From positions 1 through 13,206 of the forward strand of contig QGUY01000093.1 of assembly GCA_003242315.1 (NCBI GenBank): a stretch of 13,206 nt of DNA, written 5' to 3'. Every line of letters begins with the position of its first letter. Position 1 is the stretch's first letter. The translations under genes were made by a program, and so were the position numbers. The stretch is from Bacteroidota bacterium. GTDB taxonomy: Bacteria > Bacteroidota > Bacteroidia > Cytophagales > Cyclobacteriaceae. This document shows positions 7,205 to 13,206 of this stretch, piece after piece. Below the pieces are notes generated by a model. That model saw only the letters and a list, made by a program, of their open reading frames with translations. It did not search any database and was not told where the DNA came from.

Positions 7205-8782
7205 ATGCCGGATCACATTCTCACGTATCTGATCTTTCTCCCTGTACTGGCAGCCTTTCTGGCGCTCTTCATCCCCCGGGATCGGTCGGCATGGTTCCGC
7301 GTATTGAACCTGGCCGTATGCGGCGTGCAAGGTATCCTGACCATCATCGCTATTGTCCGATATGGGTCCGAAACGGGTGACCTTAGGCTGATAGAACGCA
7401 CGGAGTGGTTTAGCCTCAACCTGGGAACATGGGGCAGCCTTCGGGCGGAGTATTTTCTCGGTGTCGATGGCCTGAGCCTGCCCCTCATCGCGTTGACGGT
7501 GTTTGTGATGATTATCGCCGGCATCTCTTCATGGACCATCACAAAGGGTGTGAAAGGCTACTTCACACTGATGCTCATCCTTAACGCTGCTGTCATCGGA
7601 AGTTTTGCGGCACTTGATCTCTTGTTATTCTATCTCTTTTTTGAGTTCATGCTGCTTCCCATGTTCTTTCTCATTGGCATATGGGGCGGAAAGAGACGTG
7701 AGTATGCGTCTATAAAATTCTTTCTCTACACGTTGTGTGGATCTATTCTCATACTCGTTGCTTTCATCGGTCTTTACATTTCCGGCTCAGTACCGGGCGA
7801 TGTTGCTACCCACACGTTCAACATCATGTATCTCCGCGACGGTAGCAACTACGTACCGGGCTCCGTACTGGATCCCTCGGGCACCTGGCTAATTGGTGGA
7901 TGGTCGGCACGTAACTGGGCGTTCCTGCTCCTGTTTGTTGGATTCGCTATTAAGCTGCCGATGGTGCCCTTTCACACCTGGTTGCCTGATGCTCACGTTG
8001 AGGCACCTACTCCCGTGTCTGTAATTCTTGCAGCTTTGCTGTTGAAGATCGGAGGATATGGTCTGCTTCGTATTGCTTATCCCCTCTTCCCTGATGCTGC
8101 ATTGTCGTTAAGTTGGATGGTAGGATTATTTGGAGTGGTGTCTATAATTTACGGCGCGTTGACGGCAATGGCGAGCAAAGACCTGAAAAGACTCATCGCT
8201 TACTCTTCCGTTTCTCATATGGGATACGTTCTGTTGGGGATGGCTTCGGCAACCCAGGAAGGCGTATCCGGCGCTGTATATCAGATGGTGAGCCATGGCG
8301 TGATCACAACAATGCTGTTTCTCATCGCAGGCGTATTGTACGATCGCACCAACGATCGCATGATTGAGAATTATTCCGGTCTCGCGCGGATCATGCCCGT
8401 GTATTTTGTTGTGGTGCTCATTGCGTTCTTTGCCTCCCTTGGACTCCCGGGATTCTCAGGATTCATCGCAGAGATTATGGTATTCCTGGGCGCATTCCGT
8501 TCCAATGTAATTCACCTGAGCCTGGCCATCATCGCCACGCTCGGACTTGCCCTGGGAGCAGCGTATTATCTTTGGACAATTCAGCGCATGTTCTTCGGCA
8601 AGCTGCACGTGCGTGGCGCAGCCTCTACTGAACAATTGACTGACCTCGACCTTCGCGAAAAGGTGATGTTTCTTCCACTCGCAGCAATCACGTTGATCCT
8701 GGGGATCTTTCCGCAGCTGCTGCTGAACTATATCGACCCGTTTGCCCTCGGATTTGTATCACTCCTCACCGGAGGCAGCTAA
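7205..8782 (+). CDS. nuoM: NADH-quinone oxidoreductase subunit M (NuoM, antiporter-like)
   Basis: NuoM (ND4) is the middle antiporter-like proton-pumping subunit. Key features are FFEFMLLPMFFLIGIWGG with Glu147 (E. coli Glu144), FAIKLPMVPFHTWLPDAHVE with Lys250 (E. coli Lys234), ALLLKIGGYGLLR with Lys281 (E. coli Lys265), and KDLKRLIAYSSVSHMGY. The predicted protein is 525 aa with about fourteen hydrophobic segments. ATG 7205 is chosen; an in-frame TTG at 7184 would add only seven polar residues (LCNHPSL). The gene starts 56 nt after nuoL, the first real gap after the coupled nuoI-L run. That gap is AT-rich and contains TATTTTTA (7169-7176), one base off the -7 consensus, without a convincing -33 box. 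Confidence 0.96.
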   Translation: MPDHILTYLIFLPVLAAFLALFIPRDRSAWFRVLNLAVCGVQGILTIIAIVRYGSETGDLRLIERTEWFSLNLGTWGSLRAEYFLGVDGLSLPLIALTVFVMIIAGISSWTITKGVKGYFTLMLILNAAVIGSFAALDLLLFYLFFEFMLLPMFFLIGIWGGKRREYASIKFFLYTLCGSILILVAFIGLYISGSVPGDVATHTFNIMYLRDGSNYVPGSVLDPSGTWLIGGWSARNWAFLLLFVGFAIKLPMVPFHTWLPDAHVEAPTPVSVILAALLLKIGGYGLLRIAYPLFPDAALSLSWMVGLFGVVSIIYGALTAMASKDLKRLIAYSSVSHMGYVLLGMASATQEGVSGAVYQMVSHGVITTMLFLIAGVLYDRTNDRMIENYSGLARIMPVYFVVVLIAFFASLGLPGFSGFIAEIMVFLGAFRSNVIHLSLAIIATLGLALGAAYYLWTIQRMFFGKLHVRGAASTEQLTDLDLREKVMFLPLAAITLILGIFPQLLLNYIDPFALGFVSLLTGGS

Positions 8783-8794
8783 AACGATTATCTT

Positions 8795-10291
8795 GTGAAG
8801 ATCGAAGCAGGACTACCGGAAAAGCTGGAATGGATACAACACAGTCTGGGATTCTTCGGACCTGAACTAATCCTCTTTGCGGGAATCGTCGTGGTGCTCT
8901 GCGTGGGCATCATTATCCCCTCGCTTCGCGCGGGAAGCGGCTCAAGTACACCGTTGGTGATCGGATTGATCGCATCCCTGTTTGCCTGCGCGGTGTCGCT
9001 TGCCGGCTGGAATCAAGAAACAGAAGGCCTCCACCTGTTTGGCGGGATGATCGTCAATGATCGCTTCTCATCATGGCTAAAGATTATTTGTGATGTAGCG
9101 GGTGCGTTGACATTCCTGCTGTCTTTGAAAGATCAGCGCAAGCATGTCTCAGAATATGTGGCGTTGGTGTTGAGCGTGCTGTTGGGCGCTCACATGCTGT
9201 CGATGAGTGTCGGCATGATTATGATCTTCCTCTCCCTTGAGATGATATCGATCACTTCCTATGTGCTTGCGGGATACTCATTCAAGCAGGAAGGAGCTGA
9301 AGGTAGTCTCAAATATTTCCTGTTCGGAACTGCCTCGGCTGCAGTCATGCTCTATGGGCTATCCTTGCTGTACGGCATAACAGGGTCAAGCATTATCTCG
9401 TCGCAGGAATTCGTAGAGGGACTTCTCGCCCACCAATCACTCTTACTGCTGGTGGCGGGCCTTTTGGCGCTCGCCGGGTTTCTTTTCAAGATGGCGGCGT
9501 TGCCGATGCATCTTTGGGCACCTGATGTATATCAGGCTGCGCCGATGCCCGTGGTCGCCCTTTTTTCAGTAGTGCCAAAGCTTGCGGGCCTGGCCGTTCT
9601 CACACGATTTGTTCTTGCGGCAACAGCATACGGCCAATCGCTCATCGACTGGAAAGCCATTGTCGGGTTAATCGCGATCGTTACGATCACCGCCGGGAAC
9701 GTGGCAGCACTAAGGCAGTCGAACGCAAAACGAATGATGGCGTATTCGTCCATCGCGCAATCCGGTTTTCTTTTGATCGGTGTTGCTGCATTGACTGAAC
9801 AGTCGATTCAGTTCATGATGTTTTATGCGGCGGTGTACTTCGTTGCCAACTACCTCGTATTCGGATACCTGCAATACTTTGAGTCGAAGGGCGTGCTGAC
9901 GATCCCCGACTTTGCGGGGACGGGGCGGACAGACCCGGTGGCTCACGGCTTCTTGTTGGCAGGATTGATCTCCCTGACCGGCATCCCTCCCACGGCGGGT
10001 TTTACCGCCAAGCTGTTGATATTTACAGGGCTTTACGACGCGTATCGGATTACAGATGATTCCTTTCTCCTGTGGATATTCGTCCCAGGTCTCTTAAATA
10101 CCGTTATCGCGCTGTTTTACTATCTCCGTATCCCGTATTTCGCCTTTCTGAGGGACGGTGACGGGGTGCCGGCAAAATACCTTACATGGACAAATTTTTT
10201 GGGGCTGGTCCTTGTTTTGACGTTGCTAGGTTTGTTCTTCCGACCCGATGGGTTGATGGGTTGGATTAATAAAATTACCTTTGTGCTTTAA
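8795..10291 (+). CDS. nuoN: NADH-quinone oxidoreductase subunit N (NuoN, antiporter-like)
   Basis: NuoN (ND2) is the proximal antiporter-like proton-pumping subunit. The 498-aa product has FLSLEMISITSYVLAGY with Glu149 (E. coli Glu133), FKMAALPMHLWAPDVYQAAP with Lys232 (E. coli Lys217), the helix around VVPKLAG with Lys262 (E. coli Lys247), and NAKRMMAYSSIAQSGFLLIG. The usual Ala-Pro-Thr-Pro-Val motif reads APMPVV here, a mild change. The start is a GTG at 8795, 12 nt after nuoM; no ATG in frame nearby keeps the first membrane helix. This is the last nuo gene; a strong promoter-like sequence for the next gene lies within its 3' end. Confidence 0.95.
   Translation: MKIEAGLPEKLEWIQHSLGFFGPELILFAGIVVVLCVGIIIPSLRAGSGSSTPLVIGLIASLFACAVSLAGWNQETEGLHLFGGMIVNDRFSSWLKIICDVAGALTFLLSLKDQRKHVSEYVALVLSVLLGAHMLSMSVGMIMIFLSLEMISITSYVLAGYSFKQEGAEGSLKYFLFGTASAAVMLYGLSLLYGITGSSIISSQEFVEGLLAHQSLLLLVAGLLALAGFLFKMAALPMHLWAPDVYQAAPMPVVALFSVVPKLAGLAVLTRFVLAATAYGQSLIDWKAIVGLIAIVTITAGNVAALRQSNAKRMMAYSSIAQSGFLLIGVAALTEQSIQFMMFYAAVYFVANYLVFGYLQYFESKGVLTIPDFAGTGRTDPVAHGFLLAGLISLTGIPPTAGFTAKLLIFTGLYDAYRITDDSFLLWIFVPGLLNTVIALFYYLRIPYFAFLRDGDGVPAKYLTWTNFLGLVLVLTLLGLFFRPDGLMGWINKITFVL
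10252..10283 (+). promoter_or_regulatory. Candidate Bacteroidota-type promoter for the PurF-like gene
   Basis: TACCTTTG at 10276-10283 matches TAnnTTTG at all fixed positions. GTTG at 10252-10255 matches three of four bases of the -33 TTTG box, with a 20-nt spacer inside the usual 19-21 range. It sits in the last codons of nuoN, 14 nt before the ATG at 10298, so the predicted leader is only several bases long. Such a promoter would let the nucleotide-metabolism gene be expressed separately from the nuo operon. Confidence 0.5.
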
Positions 10292-10297
10292 TCCTGC

Positions 10298-12181
10298 ATG
10301 ACGGACCAGATTCATCACGAGTGCGGAATCGCACTCATTCGATTGCGGAAGCCGCTGTCCTACTATTTGCACAAGTACGGCCCGACTTTCGCAATGAACA
10401 AGATGTACATCCTGATGGAGAAGCAGCACAACCGGGGTCAGGATGGGGCTGGAATTGCTAACATCAAACTCGATCTGGAACCCGGTTACCGCTACATCAG
10501 CCGCTACCGTTCCGTAAAATCGCAACCGATTGCGGACCTTTTCAAGAAGATCAGCAAGAAGTACAGGAAAGCCCTGAAGGAACACCCGGAACGGGCCACG
10601 GACGAAAAATGGCTTAAACAAAATGTCGCCTTTACGGGCGAACTGTGGCTGGGGCATCTCCGCTACGGGACTCACGGCCTCAACAGCATTGAGAACGTTC
10701 ACCCTTTCCTGAGGCAAAATAACTGGAGAAGCCGTAACCTGGTCATGGCCGGGAACTTCAATATGACGAACGTCGACGATCTGTTCGACATCCTCGTTAA
10801 CCTCGGCCAGCACCCCAAAGAAAAAGTCGATACCGTGACGGTCATGGAAAAGATCGGCCACTTTCTCGACGAGGAGGTGCAAGGCATATTCGAGAAATAC
10901 AAAGATTCATTCTCAAACCAGGAGATATCGGATTTCATAGAAAATGAAATCAACCTGCAGCGCGTGCTCCGCAGGGCCTGTAAGGATTTCGACGGCGGTT
11001 ACACTATGGCCGGACTCATAGGATCGGGATCGGCTTTCGTGGTACGCGATCCTAACGGAATACGCCCTGCCTATTATTATGCTGACGACGAAGTCGCAGT
11101 TGTTGCCTCCGAAAAGCCGGCGATTAAGGCAGCGTTCAACGTTGAATACAGTCAGATCAGGGAGATCGAGCCCGGGCACGCACTTATCATTTCCCGAAGC
11201 GGCGAGATTGCACAGCATCAGGTGTTACCACCCGGAGAAAAACGCTCCTGCAGTTTTGAGCGCATTTACTTCTCGCGGGGTAATGACCCCGATATTTACA
11301 GGGAGCGCAAGATGCTCGGCAGGCTGCTCGTTCCGCAAGTCCTCCGCGCCATTAACTTCGATATCAAGAATACAGTATTTTCCTACATTCCCAACACCGC
11401 TGAGACGGCATTCTATGGAATGATGAACGAGATCGAGAATTATCTCATTCAGCGGCAAAAGGAAATCATAATCGAAGGCAAACCGTCGGTCGACTCACTG
11501 GAAGAAATATTGTCCTTCCGTCCAAGGATCGAAAAGATTGTGCTCAAGGACGTGAAGATGCGGACCTTCATCACCGGTGAAGATCACCGGGATGAATTGG
11601 TATCGCATGTGTATGACACAACATACGAAGTCGTTCGAAAGGGTGTTGACACACTCGTGGTAATCGACGATTCCATTGTCAGGGGGACGACACTGGAGAA
11701 AAGCATCCTTCGCATGCTCGACCGAATCGGTCCGAAGAAGATCGTCGTGGTCTCATCCGCACCACAAATCCGTTTCCCGGACTGCTATGGCATCGACATG
11801 AGCCGCATGGTGGATTTCGTTGCCTTCCGGGCCATGATCGCATTGATCAAGGAGAGAGGCCTGGAATATCTGTTGGGTGAAGTGTACGAACAGTGCCTCA
11901 TGTCGCGCAACAGCAGCAATCCGCAGAATCATGTCAAGCAGTTGTACGATCAGTTTACCTACGAAGAAATCTCTGCCAAGATTGCCGAGATCGTACGCCC
12001 GGCGGACATGAAAGCCGAACTTGAAATCGTCTTCCAGACCGTTGAAGGTCTCCACAAGGCATGTCCAAATCACCTTGGCGACTGGTACTTTACAGGAGAC
12101 TATCCTACACCGGGCGGTGTCCGCGTCGTCAATCGCGCCTACATCAACTACATGGAGGGCAAGCTCGTTCGGGCGTACTGA
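10298..12181 (+). CDS. Amidophosphoribosyltransferase-family protein, long Bacteroidota form (PurF-like)
   Basis: PurF-type enzymes use glutamine ammonia and PRPP to make 5-phosphoribosylamine, the first step of purine synthesis, in the cytoplasm. The 627-aa product starts with a short propeptide-like leader before Cys9 in HHECGIAL, the expected N-terminal nucleophile. Glutaminase motifs follow: NRGQDGAGIA, LWLGHLRYGTHG and AGNFNMTN. Then come FDGGYTMAGL, RDPNGIRPAYYY and SFERIYFSRGNDPDIY. The PRPP loop VVIDDSIVRGTT is at residues 454-465, and the C-terminal FTGDYPT block is recognisable. The protein is over 100 residues longer than usual PurF (about 470-510 aa), with insertions after the first glutaminase motif (about 55-105), after AGNFNMTN, and before the PRPP domain. 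Cysteines matching the B. subtilis CxxCFTG Fe-S ligands are absent. Bacteroidota commonly encode such a long paralog beside a standard PurF, so a distinct or regulatory role is possible; the symbol is withheld for that reason. Confidence 0.85.
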   Translation: MTDQIHHECGIALIRLRKPLSYYLHKYGPTFAMNKMYILMEKQHNRGQDGAGIANIKLDLEPGYRYISRYRSVKSQPIADLFKKISKKYRKALKEHPERATDEKWLKQNVAFTGELWLGHLRYGTHGLNSIENVHPFLRQNNWRSRNLVMAGNFNMTNVDDLFDILVNLGQHPKEKVDTVTVMEKIGHFLDEEVQGIFEKYKDSFSNQEISDFIENEINLQRVLRRACKDFDGGYTMAGLIGSGSAFVVRDPNGIRPAYYYADDEVAVVASEKPAIKAAFNVEYSQIREIEPGHALIISRSGEIAQHQVLPPGEKRSCSFERIYFSRGNDPDIYRERKMLGRLLVPQVLRAINFDIKNTVFSYIPNTAETAFYGMMNEIENYLIQRQKEIIIEGKPSVDSLEEILSFRPRIEKIVLKDVKMRTFITGEDHRDELVSHVYDTTYEVVRKGVDTLVVIDDSIVRGTTLEKSILRMLDRIGPKKIVVVSSAPQIRFPDCYGIDMSRMVDFVAFRAMIALIKERGLEYLLGEVYEQCLMSRNSSNPQNHVKQLYDQFTYEEISAKIAEIVRPADMKAELEIVFQTVEGLHKACPNHLGDWYFTGDYPTPGGVRVVNRAYINYMEGKLVRAY

Positions 12182-12294
12182 CATCAGTGCACTAACGCGC
12201 TTCACTCTTCCTGTCAGTTTTCCGTCTTTCCTTCTATTCGCTTAGAAAACGCCGCGGATTTGCTATTTTTATTCATTCCTAAGCGGCGACGTAT
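12182..12294 (+). other. Intergenic region before the EVE gene, with a weak promoter-like box
   Basis: This 113-nt gap separates the PurF-like gene from the EVE gene. It is pyrimidine-rich in its first half with no clear hairpin-plus-T-run terminator. TATTTTTA at 12264-12271 is one base off the TAnnTTTG -7 consensus and lies 23 nt before the ATG; no good -33 box is found at the right spacing. CGCCGC (12250-12255) and GCGGCG (12283-12288) could pair across 27 nt around that box, which may be chance. Confidence 0.3.
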
Positions 12295-12699
12295 ATGAAC
12301 TATTGGCTCATAAAGACCGAACCCAACACTTATTCCTGGGACGATTTGAAGCGTGATGGCGAGACCGTATGGGACGGCATCCGGAATTTCCAGGCCCGCA
12401 GCCACCTCAAGGCAATGAAAAAGGGCGATCAGGCGTTTTTTTATCATACGGGCGATGAAAAAGCCATAGTTGGCATTGCTACCGTTACCCGTGAACATTT
12501 TCCCGACCCGAAGGACAAGGAATGGGCAGCCGTGATGGTGGCACCCAGGAAGGCGCTGAAAAGACCCGTAACGCTTGCGGAAGTGAAGGCAGACAAGCGG
12601 TTGAAGGATATGGTGCTCGTCCGCGCTGCGCGTTTGTCGGTCCAGCCCGTGTCGCCACAGGAATTTGAAACGATTCTCAAACTCAGCGAAACGAAATAG
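12295..12699 (+). CDS. EVE domain-containing protein (THYN1-like, PUA fold)
   Basis: This 134-aa protein is essentially one EVE domain, a PUA/YTH-like fold that binds RNA or DNA, in some members with modified bases. Hallmarks are the N-terminal YWLIKTEP (residues 3-10), SWDDL, VWDGIRNFQARSHLK (from about residue 25, including the DGIRN turn), KKGDQAFFYHTGDEKAIVGIATV with the strand-turn-strand typical of the family, and a C-terminal VQPVSPQEFETIL. The length matches bacterial stand-alone THYN1-like proteins. The predicted location is the cytoplasm, with no signal peptide or membrane segment. No restriction nuclease or methylase gene is adjacent, so a housekeeping role is more likely than a defence role; its ligand is not known from the sequence. 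A secreted-protein gene follows after 2 nt, suggesting cotranscription. Confidence 0.92.
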   Translation: MNYWLIKTEPNTYSWDDLKRDGETVWDGIRNFQARSHLKAMKKGDQAFFYHTGDEKAIVGIATVTREHFPDPKDKEWAAVMVAPRKALKRPVTLAEVKADKRLKDMVLVRAARLSVQPVSPQEFETILKLSETK

Positions 12700-12701
12700 A
12701 T

Positions 12702-13206
12702 ATGGTCCGCTTCCCCGGCGTGGTTCTGTGTGTGATTGTCGCTGTGCTTGCACCGTCACTGGTGTCGGCACAGTTGCAGCAGACGCAACGCTACGAAAAG
12801 GAGTTCAAGTACTCTGAAGGCGTATTCTCCATTATCCCCCTTGGTGAAGATGGTATTCTTCTCATTCGGGATCGCGACAAGTTTGACGGAGGAAAAAAAA
12901 TCTGGGAAGCCATCCATCTTGACACGGACCTGAAGGAAAAGAAGACGATCTCCCTGGCTATGGAACCCCGCAACAGGTTGATCGGGTATGAAAAAAGCCC
13001 GGGGCAAGTGCTTCTGCTTTATCGACAGGGCGACACCGAGAAGAACAACATCGAGTTGGTGGAAGTAAATTTATCGGGTGATGAACATCCTCGTCACGTC
13101 GTGAAGCCCGAGCTTGCCATGAGTTTCACACACTTTACGCGCGTTGGAAACTCCGCAATACTGGGAGGATATGTAAACAAGGAGCCAAGGAAAATCTTTA
13201 AAAGAG
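12702..13206 (+). CDS. Unrecognised secreted protein, 3' truncated by the window end
   Basis: The frame from ATG 12702 stays open to the last base, giving 168 complete codons of an incomplete gene. The first 23 residues form a Sec signal peptide (hydrophobic VVLCVIVAVL core, probable cleavage after VSA before QLQQTQRY). No lipobox is evident. The mature part alternates short beta-like strands with charged turns (for example FSIIPLGEDGILLIRDRD, and LLLYRQGDTEKNNIELVEVN), a pattern that could fit a beta-propeller or other all-beta periplasmic or outer-membrane-associated protein, but no family is recognised and no catalytic motif is visible. The start lies 2 nt after the EVE gene stop, so the two probably share a transcript. 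Codon use looks like its neighbours. Confidence 0.8.
   Translation, partial: MVRFPGVVLCVIVAVLAPSLVSAQLQQTQRYEKEFKYSEGVFSIIPLGEDGILLIRDRDKFDGGKKIWEAIHLDTDLKEKKTISLAMEPRNRLIGYEKSPGQVLLLYRQGDTEKNNIELVEVNLSGDEHPRHVVKPELAMSFTHFTRVGNSAILGGYVNKEPRKIFKR

Noticed and set aside
5229..10291. nuoL, nuoM and nuoN as Mrp-type cation/proton antiporter subunits
   Set aside because: The order nuoJ-K-L-M-N, the presence of nuoH and nuoI, and the complex I lengths and Glu/Lys pattern point to complex I; Mrp-specific small subunits are absent.
10226..10882. 218-codon antisense frame opposite the PurF-like gene
   Set aside because: The plus-strand frame encodes conserved PurF glutaminase motifs across the same bases; the antisense product resembles no family.
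12186..12193. AGTGCACT palindrome just after the PurF-like stop
   Set aside because: An 8-bp palindrome is expected by chance at this scale, and no second copy or adjacent T-run supports an operator or terminator.
12295..12699. EVE domain as part of a modified-base restriction or other defence system
   Set aside because: It is a stand-alone THYN1-like protein with no nuclease, helicase or methylase domain, and its neighbours are a PurF-like gene and a secreted protein.

Overview
The window is a gene-dense, all-plus-strand stretch of a Bacteroidota chromosome, most likely from the Cytophagales/Chitinophagales side. The evidence is promoter-like TAnnTTTG boxes instead of purine-rich Shine-Dalgarno sites, a TPR-type membrane histidine kinase with a Sec signal peptide, the long (about 630 aa) PurF-type protein typical of this phylum, and roughly balanced base composition. 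The genus cannot be fixed from sequence reading alone.

Layout: (1) 1-420 is the 3' end of a gene whose product carries a C-terminal zinc-ribbon region, probably the tail of a TPM-domain (YgcG-like) membrane protein. (2) 543-10291 holds the membrane arm of NADH:quinone oxidoreductase (complex I) in the order nuoH, [sensor kinase], nuoI, nuoJ, nuoK, nuoL, nuoM, nuoN. nuoI-J-K-L are joined by 4-nt stop/start overlaps, and nuoM and nuoN follow after 56 and 12 nt. A full-length TPR sensor histidine kinase lies between nuoH and nuoI; its ATG overlaps the end of nuoH by 7 nt. nuoA-G are not in the window and are not directly upstream of nuoH. (3) 10298-12181 encodes a long amidophosphoribosyltransferase-family protein with intact glutaminase and PRPP motifs. 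(4) 12295-12699 encodes a small THYN1-like EVE-domain protein. (5) 12702 to the window end is the start of an unrecognised secreted protein.

How the parts work together: NuoH, J, K, L, M and N form the quinone-reducing, proton-pumping membrane arm, and NuoI carries two [4Fe-4S] clusters toward the quinone site. The key transmembrane Glu and Lys residues are present, so the arm looks functional, but the electron-input and connecting subunits (NuoA-G) must be encoded elsewhere. The kinase has no response regulator in view; its presence in the operon suggests, but does not prove, a respiratory or envelope signalling link.

No CRISPR array, transposon, tRNA, rRNA or clear defence island is visible. 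The unusual points are the kinase inside the nuo operon, the split nuo cluster, a repeat-bearing C-terminal tail on NuoI, and promoter-like boxes placed so close to start codons that the transcripts would have almost no leader.
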